Assembly (NCBI GenBank): GCA_020025715.1
Contig: JAHHRQ010000050.1
Coordinates: 1 to 13,644, forward strand
Length of the DNA: 13,644 bases
Direction of reading: 5' to 3'
Origin: Oscillospiraceae bacterium
GTDB taxonomy: Bacteria; Bacillota; Clostridia; Oscillospirales; Oscillospiraceae
Made by a program: the position numbers and the translations under genes
Notes under the pieces: generated by a model
The model's input: only the letters and a program-made list of their open reading frames with translations
The model's database searches: none
Told to the model about the DNA's origin: nothing
Shown here: piece by piece, positions 7,417 through 13,644 of the stretch
Layout: the number at the start of each line of letters is the position of its first letter
Position numbering within the stretch: the first letter of the stretch is position 1

Positions 7417-8097
7417 ATGGCATCCAAAGTATCTTATAAAAAACTCGTTCTGCTTCTGCTCTGCGGCATTGCAGGCTGCATATTTATGGGCGGCAGTGAC
7501 TATCTGATGATATACGGCAATACGGCTTTTGAGGGGGAACTGGCGTGGCTTACATTGGGCGCGGCGGAAATTCCCGCAGGGAGAAATGCACTGGCTCTGG
7601 CAATGGCCTTTCCGGCGGTTATATTTTATGCCCTTGGGCTTCTGGCAGTCCGCTTTTTCATAAATGAGGAAAAAGACAGAAAAAACTATTCCGTACTTAC
7701 TGTTATCGGCATGACTCCGTGGCTGTGCCTGCACCTTTTCTATATTATGATACTGTTCGCCTTTGGCTTTTTAATGCAGAGAGGGGACAGCGAAACGGCA
7801 TATATTCTGTGCGAGGCTATGTTCGGTCAGTTTTCATGGCTTGTCATGGCAGGGGAGATTATAATGCTGCTGCCCTTTATCTACCTTATTGTACTGATGC
7901 TGAAACACCGGACGGTATTTAAAAAGGCAATGGCTCTCAATAATCCCATTTTAATTTTTGTAATTTTGAAAATCCTTACTATGCTTATGCCCGATGCGCC
8001 TTTCCGCCTTGCATTTACAAACGGTCTTATGAGCGAGGCAATGCTTATATGGTTTATAGTTTTTTGTTACAGCCTGCCCGAAAAAATTATTTTCTGA
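7417..8097 (+). CDS. Six-helix integral membrane protein of unknown function (possibly DUF6796-like)
   Basis: This is a 226-residue, very hydrophobic protein. Likely membrane helices are at about 8-28, 57-80, 92-119, 138-162, 176-192 and 203-220. A conserved-looking GGSDYLMIYG motif follows the first helix, and a short charged loop EEKDRKN lies at 84-90. The layout, with the Gly-Asp motif after helix 1, resembles the DUF6796 group of Firmicute membrane proteins, but I cannot confirm this by eye. No transporter, enzyme or sensor signature was recognised. It has its own promoter and is bracketed by two terminators, so it is transcribed alone and is not part of the neighbouring ribosome-related operons. 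Codon use resembles the flanking non-ribosomal genes. Confidence 0.78.
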   Translation: MASKVSYKKLVLLLLCGIAGCIFMGGSDYLMIYGNTAFEGELAWLTLGAAEIPAGRNALALAMAFPAVIFYALGLLAVRFFINEEKDRKNYSVLTVIGMTPWLCLHLFYIMILFAFGFLMQRGDSETAYILCEAMFGQFSWLVMAGEIIMLLPFIYLIVLMLKHRTVFKKAMALNNPILIFVILKILTMLMPDAPFRLAFTNGLMSEAMLIWFIVFCYSLPEKIIF

Positions 8098-8202
8098 GGA
8101 GAGCTGAAAGAAAAACCTAAATACGGCAACCGGTTGCGGAAAAACTTCTGTATCCGCTGTCGTAGCTTACTGTTATTGCAGGGGTACGGCTGATTCAGAT
8201 TT
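8098..8202 (+). other. Unexplained spacer with a 12-bp perfect palindrome
   Basis: These 105 nt between the membrane protein stop and its terminator hold no gene. They contain the perfect palindrome GCAACCGGTTGC (8126-8137), whose centre and flanks resemble operators bound by LacI-family repressors. They also contain possible RNA pairings: CTGAA (8104-8108) with TTCAG (8194-8198), and GCGGA (8136-8140) with TCCGC (8153-8157). It may be a structured 3' untranslated region, a small RNA, or a control site. No known riboswitch class was recognised. Confidence 0.35.
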
Positions 8203-8234
8203 GCCGCCGCACATTGGCTGTGCGGCGGCTTTTT
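8203..8234 (+). terminator. Strong intrinsic terminator before the rimM operon
   Basis: GCCGCCGCACA (8203-8213) and TGTGCGGCGGC (8219-8229) form a perfect 11-bp GC-rich stem with a 5-nt loop, followed by TTTTT (8230-8234). It lies 105 nt after the stop of the membrane protein gene, which is unusually far. Confidence 0.92.
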
Positions 8235-8280
8235 AACGGAAAGTACGATTTTTTAGCGTTTAAAGAACAGTTTAAACCAC

Positions 8281-8309
8281 TTGTTAAAATCCTCGGAACA
8301 TGATAAAAT
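8281..8309 (+). promoter_or_regulatory. Promoter of the rimM-trmD operon
   Basis: The -35 box TTGTTA (8281-8286) and the -10 box TAAAAT (8304-8309) are separated by 17 nt. A TG dinucleotide at 8301-8302 makes an extended -10. The leader is AT-rich and ends in a GGAGA-type ribosome site (8333-8337), 5 nt before the ATG at 8343. Two GTTTAAA repeats (8258-8264 and 8270-8276) lie just upstream of the -35. Confidence 0.68.
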
Positions 8310-8342
8310 TATAAAGTTAAATATATATTATCGGAGAAGCGT

Positions 8343-8831
8343 ATGAATGATAAAAAGTTTGTCCCCGCGGGACGTATTGTGAACACTCACGGCGTTCAGG
8401 GAGAAGTTAAAATAGAAGTGTGGCTGGACAGCCCCAAGTTTATGAAGAAGTTTAAAAGACTTTTTGTAGGGGAGAAAGAGTTTGAAATCCTCTCCGGCAA
8501 GGAGCATAAGGGCTTCTTTATCGCAAAGCTCAAAGGCATTGATGATATAAATGCCGCCATGCCTTTAAAAGGCAGAGATGTGCAGGTTCTCCGTGAAGAG
8601 GCAAAGCTCCCCGAGGGCAGCTTCTTTATTCAGGATATTATGGGTGCAAAGGTAGTCACCATGGATGGTGAGGAGATCGGCGTATTAAAGGACGTTATGG
8701 AGACTCCCGCTTCACTTATCTATATAGTTCAGGGTGATACCGAGCATCTTATTCCCGCCGTACCGGAATTCATTAAGGAGACCGATGCGGAAAACGGTAT
8801 AATAAAAGTACAGCTTATTGAGGGAATGTAA
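8343..8831 (+). CDS. rimM: 16S rRNA processing / 30S maturation factor RimM
   Basis: This 162-residue protein has the usual length for RimM. The N-terminal RimM domain (about 5-90) begins with the family signature PAGRIVNTHGVQGEVKIE. The C-terminal PRC-barrel domain (about 93-162) begins SFFIQDIMGAKVVTMDGEEIG and includes HLIPAVPEFIKETD near the end. RimM binds ribosomal protein S19 and the 3' head domain of 16S rRNA during late 30S assembly. It is the first gene of its operon here, behind its own promoter, and is separated from the upstream rpsP-khpA block by two unrelated genes. Its stop codon is 2 nt before the trmD start, as expected for the conserved rimM-trmD pair. Confidence 0.97.
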   Translation: MNDKKFVPAGRIVNTHGVQGEVKIEVWLDSPKFMKKFKRLFVGEKEFEILSGKEHKGFFIAKLKGIDDINAAMPLKGRDVQVLREEAKLPEGSFFIQDIMGAKVVTMDGEEIGVLKDVMETPASLIYIVQGDTEHLIPAVPEFIKETDAENGIIKVQLIEGM

Positions 8832-8833
8832 GA

Positions 8834-10135
8834 ATGAGAATAGATATAATGACCCTTTTCCCCGAAACTGTCAACGCGGTGCTCCATGAGAGCATTATAG
8901 GCAGAGCCGCGAAAAAGGGCATAATTGAGATAAACTGCGTACAGATAAGAGATTACACTGAAAATAAACAGATGCAGGTGGACGATTATCCCTACGGCGG
9001 CGGCTGGGGCTGCGTGATGATGGCTCAGCCTTTAAAATCCTGCCTTGATGACATTATGGCAAAGGCGGGGGAGAGAAAGAGCAGAGTTATATACATGTCC
9101 CCTCAGGGCAAGCCCTACACTCAGGAGACTGCAAAGCGCTTAAAGAGTGATTATGACCACCTTGTTCTGGTCTGCGGCCACTATGAGGGCATTGACGAGC
9201 GCTTTATTGAGGAGTGCGTTGACGAGGAAATCTCTTTAGGCGATTTTGTGCTCACCGGCGGCGAGATTGCAGCCATGGCAATTGCAGACTCCGTGTGCCG
9301 CATGGTGCCGGGAGTTTTGTCCGATGAGCAGTGCTACACCGGCGAGAGCCACTGGGACGGTCTGCTTGAATATCCCCAGTATACAAGGCCTGAATGTTGG
9401 GAGGGCAGGAGAGTGCCCGACGTGCTTTTAAACGGCGACCACGGCAAGGTGGAGCGTTGGAGAAGAAAGCAGCAGCTTCGCCGGACTATGGAAAAAAGAC
9501 CGGATATGTTCGAGAAACTTGACCTCAGCAGCAAGGAAGATAAAACCATGCTTGATGAGATTAAGCGGGAGGAAAAAAGCTTAAAGCTGACCGAACCTCT
9601 TTCATACAGAAAGGCGGAGATTTCCGACCTGCCGGATATAGTGGAAATGGCTCAGTACGCAAAGAAAAGCCTTAAAAAGCTGGGCGCTGACCAGTGGCAG
9701 GGTGATTATCCCAACGAGAGCGACTTTGTTAAGGACATAGAGCGGGAAGAATGCTACATTATTTCCCACGGTGAGGAAAAGGCGGCCTTTTTCGTCCTTT
9801 CCCAGAGACCGGATGAATGTTACGAGCATATTACAGACGGCAAGTGGTCATCTGGTATTCCTTACTGCGTTGCCCACAGGGCGGCAATAGCAAAAAAATA
9901 CAGAGGCAGCGGCATTTCCCACTACCTTATGGACTGCGCCGAGGAGCTTACAAGACTTGCGGGCAGACGGGCAATCAGAGCCGATACACACAGAAAAAAC
10001 AAACCCATGAAAGCTCTTTTAAAGGAGCATGGTTACAGATACAGGGGCAACGTGGAGGTAGATACCAGTCCCGGCCACGACTGCGCCCGACAGGCATACG
10101 AAAAGATACTTAAAAAATCAGGAGGAGAAAAATGA
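8834..10135 (+). CDS. trmD: Fusion of tRNA (guanine37-N1)-methyltransferase TrmD with a C-terminal GNAT acetyltransferase
   Basis: This is one 433-residue reading frame. Residues 1-245 are a complete TrmD: YGGG at 54-57, MSPQGK at 88-93, the knot region CGHYEGIDER at 114-123, ISLGDFVLTGGEIAAM at 133-148, and GLLEYPQYTRP at 176-186 after the catalytic Asp175. TrmD uses S-adenosylmethionine to make m1G37 in tRNAs and so prevents +1 frameshifting. Two positions are unusual: the PYGGG-x-G loop has Trp59 and Cys60, where Pro/Ala and Met are more common. Residues 255-430 are a GNAT domain with LGADQWQGDYP at 283-293, the acetyl-CoA loop KYRGSG at 355-360 and the IRADTHRKNKPMKALLKEHG helix region. 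TrmD alone is normally about 230-255 residues. The acetyl acceptor is unknown. The frame is continuous, so this is a true fusion unless the sequence holds an error. Confidence 0.95.
   Translation: MRIDIMTLFPETVNAVLHESIIGRAAKKGIIEINCVQIRDYTENKQMQVDDYPYGGGWGCVMMAQPLKSCLDDIMAKAGERKSRVIYMSPQGKPYTQETAKRLKSDYDHLVLVCGHYEGIDERFIEECVDEEISLGDFVLTGGEIAAMAIADSVCRMVPGVLSDEQCYTGESHWDGLLEYPQYTRPECWEGRRVPDVLLNGDHGKVERWRRKQQLRRTMEKRPDMFEKLDLSSKEDKTMLDEIKREEKSLKLTEPLSYRKAEISDLPDIVEMAQYAKKSLKKLGADQWQGDYPNESDFVKDIEREECYIISHGEEKAAFFVLSQRPDECYEHITDGKWSSGIPYCVAHRAAIAKKYRGSGISHYLMDCAEELTRLAGRRAIRADTHRKNKPMKALLKEHGYRYRGNVEVDTSPGHDCARQAYEKILKKSGGEK
9533..9550 (+). promoter_or_regulatory. Possible internal translation start for a free GNAT domain
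   Basis: AAGGAAG (9533-9539) lies 8 nt before the in-frame ATG of Met239 (9548-9550), at the end of the TrmD domain. Initiation here would give a stand-alone protein of 195 residues containing the whole GNAT domain. This is inferred from spacing only. Confidence 0.3.
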
Positions 10136-10314
10136 ATTCAGGAGACAGTCAGAAGTTTTTCAGAAGCGCCGTTGTGTGGACAGTAATTTCAGTCATTGCA
10201 CTGCTGCTGCTTTTTATCGCACAGGGGCCTTTGCTCGGCAAAATCTGCGGCCTTACCTTAGTAGGCTTCTGCCTGGCGGGTCAGTGGCTCAGATACCTGA
10301 AATCCAAGAAGTAA
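10132..10314 (+). CDS. Small two-helix membrane protein of unknown function
   Basis: This is a 60-residue protein with two hydrophobic segments (about 13-30 and 32-50), a short Gly-Pro turn between them, and a basic C-terminus (LRYLKSKK). The pattern suggests a membrane hairpin with the tail in the cytoplasm. Its ATG overlaps the stop of the trmD-GNAT gene by 4 nt (ATGA), and an AGGAGG site lies within the end of that gene. It ends 1 nt before rsmA. This tight packing shows it is translated with its neighbours and is a real gene despite its size. I do not recognise a family. It occupies the place where rplS (L19) often follows trmD. Confidence 0.72.
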   Translation: MNSGDSQKFFRSAVVWTVISVIALLLLFIAQGPLLGKICGLTLVGFCLAGQWLRYLKSKK

Positions 10315-10315
10315 T

Positions 10316-11185
10316 ATGGAACTTACAAACATAAATGAAATAAACGGCCTGCTGCTGAGACACGGCTTCAGATTTTCAAAATCCATGGGCCAGAACTTCC
10401 TCACCGCCCGCTGGGTTCCCCAGCAGATAGCAGAGGAGGCCGGAATTGATGAAAACACCGGAGTTCTTGAAGTAGGCCCCGGTATCGGCTGCCTTACAGC
10501 CGAGCTTTCCGATAACGCGGGAAAGGTGGTTTCCGTAGAGCTTGATAAGCGCTTGAAGCCGGTGCTTGCCGAGACTCTTGAGGGCAGAGACAATGTGGAA
10601 ATCATCTTCGGAGACGTGCTGAAATTAAACCTCCGTGAGCTGGTTGAAGAAAAATTTCAGGGCCTTACTCCGGCGGTATGCGCAAATCTGCCATATAATG
10701 TTACCACCCCTCTTATAACCGCTTTTATAGATGCGGGATGCTTTGAAACCGTTACCGTAATGATACAGCGTGAGGTAGCGAGACGCATCTGCGCCGAGGC
10801 AGGTACCGCAGATTACGGCGCTTTTGGCATATTTGTCAATTATTACATGGAACCGGAGCTTTTATTCGATGTCCCGCCCTCCTGCTTCGTTCCCCAGCCA
10901 AAGGTCACATCATCCGTCATTAGACTTAAAAAACGGGAAAAACCCCCTGTAAATGTTAAAGATGAGGCACTTTTATTCAAGGTTGTGAGAGCTGCTTTCA
11001 ACCAGAGAAGAAAAACTTTAGTAAATGCTCTCAGCTCTGCTTTCGGCAATTTGACTAAAGAACAGCTGATAAATTTGGTGGAAAAGTCAGGATTTGATGC
11101 AAGAATTCGTGGTGACAACCTGGATATTGTTAGTTTTGCAAAAATTTCTGACGAAATATATGCGTTAAATTCGTCGGATTTGTGA
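10316..11185 (+). CDS. rsmA: 16S rRNA (adenine1518/1519-N6)-dimethyltransferase RsmA (KsgA)
   Basis: At 289 residues this is the typical length. The N-terminus carries SMGQNFL (23-29), followed by the S-adenosylmethionine-binding motif EVGPGIGCLT (52-61), the acidic strand end VELD (74-77), FGD at 98-100, the catalytic NLPYNVTTP (124-132) and FVPQPKVTSSV (191-201). The C-terminal helical domain includes FNQRRKTLVNAL. The enzyme dimethylates two adjacent adenines in helix 45 of 16S rRNA late in 30S assembly and acts as a quality check. The start is 1 nt after the stop of the small membrane protein, with only a weak AAGAAG site, so translation is probably coupled. It is the last gene of the rimM operon; no convincing terminator follows. 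Confidence 0.97.
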   Translation: MELTNINEINGLLLRHGFRFSKSMGQNFLTARWVPQQIAEEAGIDENTGVLEVGPGIGCLTAELSDNAGKVVSVELDKRLKPVLAETLEGRDNVEIIFGDVLKLNLRELVEEKFQGLTPAVCANLPYNVTTPLITAFIDAGCFETVTVMIQREVARRICAEAGTADYGAFGIFVNYYMEPELLFDVPPSCFVPQPKVTSSVIRLKKREKPPVNVKDEALLFKVVRAAFNQRRKTLVNALSSAFGNLTKEQLINLVEKSGFDARIRGDNLDIVSFAKISDEIYALNSSDL

Positions 11186-11195
11186 GTAAAGTGTA

Positions 11196-11225
11196 TTGAT
11201 TAAAATGCCATGTTTGTGGTAATCT
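11196..11225 (+). promoter_or_regulatory. Possible promoter of ppdK
   Basis: TTGATT (11196-11201) and TAATCT (11220-11225), separated by 18 nt, are the best pair in the 102-nt gap before ppdK. An alternative -10 TAAAAT follows near 11243 without a good -35. The leader ends with a GAAAGGA ribosome site 8-9 nt before the ATG. Confidence 0.35.
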
Positions 11226-11287
11226 AAGCGTAAGACCTAGAGATAAAATCAGTAAAAAATTTTATATTTATAGAAAGGACGAAAACA

Positions 11288-13644
11288 ATGAGCAAAAAGT
11301 ATGTTTACCTGTTTTCAGAAGGCAACGCCTCCATGCGTGAGCTTCTCGGCGGCAAAGGTGCTAACCTGGCTGAGATGACCAACATCGGCCTGCCTGTTCC
11401 CCAGGGCTTCACTATCACCACAGAGGCTTGCACTCAGTACTATGAGGACGGCCGTCAGATAAACGACGAAATCATGGACGAGATCATGAAGAACGTTGAG
11501 ATCATGGAGCAGATCAACGGCAAGAAGTTCGGCGATCTCAATAACCCCATGCTCGTCTCCGTTCGTTCCGGCGCACGTGCTTCCATGCCCGGTATGATGG
11601 ATACTATCCTGAACCTCGGTCTTAACGACGATGTTGTTGCCGCTATGATCGCCGGCAACCCCGACCCCAAATTTGAGCGCTTTGTTTACGACTCTTACCG
11701 CCGCTTCATCCAGATGTTCTCCGACGTTGTTATGGAAGTCGGCAAGAAGTACTTCGAGGAGCTCATCGACAAGATGAAAGAGGAAAAGGGCGCAAAGTCC
11801 GACCTGGATCTTACCGCTGCTGACCTCAAAGAGCTTGCTCGTGAGTTCAAGGAAGAGTACAAGAAGCAGATCGGTGAGGACTTCCCCTCCGACCCCAAGG
11901 TTCAGCTCTACGAAGCTATCAGAGCCGTATTCCGTTCCTGGGACAACCCCAGAGCCAACGTATACCGTCGTGACAATGAGATCCCCTACTCTTGGGGTAC
12001 CGCTGTCAACGTTATGCCCATGGTATTCGGTAACCTGAACGACAACTCCGGTACCGGTGTTGCATTCACCCGTAACCCCGCCACCGGCGAGAAGGTTCTC
12101 TTCGGTGAGTTCCTTGTCAACGCACAGGGCGAGGACGTTGTTGCAGGTGTCCGCACTCCTATGCCTATCTCCCAGATGGCAGAGCAGTTCCCCGAAGCAT
12201 TCGCTCAGTTCCAGCAGGTCTGCAAGACCCTTGAGAACCACTACCGCGACATGCAGGATATGGAGTTCACCGTTGAAAACGGCAAGCTCTACATGCTCCA
12301 GACCCGTAACGGTAAGCGTACCGCTCAGGCCGCTCTCAAGATCGCATGCGATCTGGTTGACGAGGGCATGATTGATGAGAAGCAGGCAGTTCTGATGATC
12401 GACCCCAGAACTCTGGATACTCTGCTTCACCCCCAGTTTGATGAAAAAGCTCTGAAGGCTGCTACCCCCATCGGTAAGGGCCTGGGCGCTTCCCCCGGCG
12501 CTGCCTGCGGTAAGGTTGTCTTCTCCGCAGAGGACGCTAAGGAGTGGAACGAGCGCAAGGAGAAAGTTGTTCTGGTTCGTCTTGAGACCAGCCCCGAGGA
12601 CATCGAGGGTATGAAGGCTGCTCAGGGTATACTGACCGTCCGCGGCGGTATGACCTCTCACGCTGCTGTTGTTGCACGTGGTATGGGTAAGTGCTGTGTC
12701 TCCGGCTGCGGCGAAATTAAGATGGACGAGGCAAACAAGAAGTTTACTCTCGCCGGCAAGACCTACTCCGAGGGCGATTACATCTCCATCGACGGTTCCA
12801 CCGGTAAGATTTACGACGGCGTCATCCCCACCGTTGACGCTACTATCGCAGGCGAGTTCGGCCGCATCATGGGCTGGGCTGATAAGTACAGAGTACTTCA
12901 GGTCCGCACCAACGCCGATACTCCCCACGACGCACGCAAGGCTCGTGAGCTGGGTGCACAGGGTATCGGTCTTACCCGTACCGAGCACATGTTCTTCGAT
13001 TCCGAGAGAATCGGTGCATTCCGTGAGATGATCGTTTCTGACACTGTTGAGGAGCGCGAGGCAGCTCTTAAGAAGCTGGAGCCCATGCAGCAGGCAGACT
13101 TCGAGGGTATCTACGAGGCTATGGAAGGCAACCCTGTTACCATCCGTTTCCTGGATCCCCCTCTCCACGAGTTCATCCCCACTGAGGAAGCTGACATTAA
13201 GGCACTTGCAGAAGCAAAGGGCAAGACCGTTGAGGAAATCAAGGCTGTCTCCGCTTCTCTCCACGAGTTCAACCCCATGATGGGTCACCGTGGCTGCCGT
13301 CTGGCTGTTACCTTCCCCGAGATCGCCGAGATGCAGACCCGTGCTGTTATTAAGGCAGCTCTCGCTGTTCAGGCCCGTCACCCCGAGTGGAACATGGTTC
13401 CCGAAATCATGATTCCTCTGGTAGGCGAGACCAAGGAGCTCAAGTACGTTAAGGACATTGTTGTTGCAGCTGCTGACAAGCTCATTGCCGAGGCAGGCTC
13501 CGACATGAAGTACCTTGTTGGTACCATGATTGAGATTCCCAGAGCAGCTCTTACCGCTGACCAGATCGCAACCGAGGCTGAGTTCTTCTCCTTCGGTACC
13601 AACGACCTGACTCAGATGACCTTCGGCTTCAGCCGTGACGATGC
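11288..13644 (+). CDS. ppdK: Pyruvate, phosphate dikinase, C-terminus cut by window edge
   Basis: 785 codons are visible out of an expected 875 or so. The N-terminal ATP-grasp nucleotide domain begins YVYLFSEGNASMRELLGGKG and contains SVRSGARASMPGMMDTILNL, then GTGVAFTRNPATGE, NAQGEDVVAG and LYMLQTRNGKRT. The central swivelling domain carries GGMTSHAAVVARGMGK with the phosphorylated His458 and the adjacent regulatory Thr456. The PEP/pyruvate barrel follows, with GIGLTRTEHMFF, MMGHRGCRL and FGTNDLTQMTFG (Asn772). The catalytic Cys lies beyond the edge. The enzyme interconverts pyruvate, ATP and phosphate with PEP, AMP and pyrophosphate; in anaerobic Firmicutes it works in glycolysis or anaplerosis. 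Codon use is strongly biased (CGT, CTG/CTC, GGC/GGT, almost no TTA, CTA or TCA), suggesting very high expression. It probably has its own promoter. Confidence 0.98.
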   Translation, partial: MSKKYVYLFSEGNASMRELLGGKGANLAEMTNIGLPVPQGFTITTEACTQYYEDGRQINDEIMDEIMKNVEIMEQINGKKFGDLNNPMLVSVRSGARASMPGMMDTILNLGLNDDVVAAMIAGNPDPKFERFVYDSYRRFIQMFSDVVMEVGKKYFEELIDKMKEEKGAKSDLDLTAADLKELAREFKEEYKKQIGEDFPSDPKVQLYEAIRAVFRSWDNPRANVYRRDNEIPYSWGTAVNVMPMVFGNLNDNSGTGVAFTRNPATGEKVLFGEFLVNAQGEDVVAGVRTPMPISQMAEQFPEAFAQFQQVCKTLENHYRDMQDMEFTVENGKLYMLQTRNGKRTAQAALKIACDLVDEGMIDEKQAVLMIDPRTLDTLLHPQFDEKALKAATPIGKGLGASPGAACGKVVFSAEDAKEWNERKEKVVLVRLETSPEDIEGMKAAQGILTVRGGMTSHAAVVARGMGKCCVSGCGEIKMDEANKKFTLAGKTYSEGDYISIDGSTGKIYDGVIPTVDATIAGEFGRIMGWADKYRVLQVRTNADTPHDARKARELGAQGIGLTRTEHMFFDSERIGAFREMIVSDTVEEREAALKKLEPMQQADFEGIYEAMEGNPVTIRFLDPPLHEFIPTEEADIKALAEAKGKTVEEIKAVSASLHEFNPMMGHRGCRLAVTFPEIAEMQTRAVIKAALAVQARHPEWNMVPEIMIPLVGETKELKYVKDIVVAAADKLIAEAGSDMKYLVGTMIEIPRAALTADQIATEAEFFSFGTNDLTQMTFGFSRDD

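Noticed and set aside
7276..7734. A 152-codon minus-strand frame overlapping the terminator and the membrane protein gene
   Set aside because: It lies antisense to a well-supported gene with its own promoter and ribosome site and runs through a perfect terminator hairpin. Its translation shows no domain.
8098..8234. A known riboswitch upstream of rimM
   Set aside because: I compared the spacer by eye with the core motifs of c-di-GMP, c-di-AMP, cobalamin, TPP, SAM, glycine, lysine, FMN and fluoride riboswitches and found no match. A terminator also separates it from rimM.
9817..10113. A 98-codon plus-strand frame inside the GNAT part of trmD
   Set aside because: It overlaps a well-supported domain in another frame, is Arg/Gln/Gly rich and has no homologue-like motif.
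11315..13381. A 688-codon open frame on the minus strand opposite ppdK
   Set aside because: It is in codon register with ppdK and stays open only because ppdK avoids TTA, CTA and TCA codons, the complements of stop codons. It ends exactly at a TCA serine codon of ppdK (11315-11317). Its translation is low in complexity and resembles no protein family.

Overview
The window looks like a core chromosomal region of an anaerobic Clostridia-type Firmicute, probably near the Oscillospiraceae/Ruminococcaceae. I infer this from the ylxM-ffh-rpsP-khpA and rimM-trmD gene order, strong AGGAGG-type ribosome binding sites, sigma-A-like promoters with 17-nt spacers, an ATP-grasp type pyruvate phosphate dikinase (PPDK), and a giant cyclic beta-glucan synthase-type protein. 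No species can be named from sequence reading alone. There are no tRNA or rRNA genes, CRISPR arrays, insertion sequences or phage genes, and no gene-free stretch longer than about 175 bases.

Layout. (1) 1-3779, minus strand: the first 1259 codons of a very large membrane glycosyltransferase (GT84 domain, then a glycoamylase-like/cyclisation domain) whose C-terminal part lies beyond the left edge. (2) 3780-3950: a divergent intergenic region with a near-consensus promoter for the rightward operon, a 15-nt direct repeat and five TGACA elements. (3) 3951-6282: ylxM, ffh, rpsP and khpA, closed by a terminator; these are signal recognition particle (SRP), ribosomal protein and RNA-chaperone genes. 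(4) 6283-8234: two monocistronic units, a lipoprotein and a six-helix membrane protein, each with its own promoter and a strong terminator. They sit where rimM would normally follow khpA directly. (5) 8258-11185: rimM, a trmD-GNAT fusion, a 60-residue membrane protein and rsmA, packed with 1-2 nt gaps or a 4-nt overlap behind one promoter. Their products mature the ribosome and tRNA. (6) 11288-13644: ppdK, truncated at the right edge, with codon use typical of very high expression.

The shared theme of the rightward genes is translation and protein export: Ffh targets membrane proteins, S16, RimM and RsmA build the 30S subunit, and TrmD methylates tRNA at G37. The most notable departures from the textbook layout are the fusion of a complete GNAT acetyltransferase to TrmD, the two inserted cassettes, the missing rplS after trmD, and an unexplained spacer (8098-8202) carrying a perfect 12-bp palindrome. 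I did not find convincing evidence of a new defence or mobile system; this is mainly a housekeeping region.
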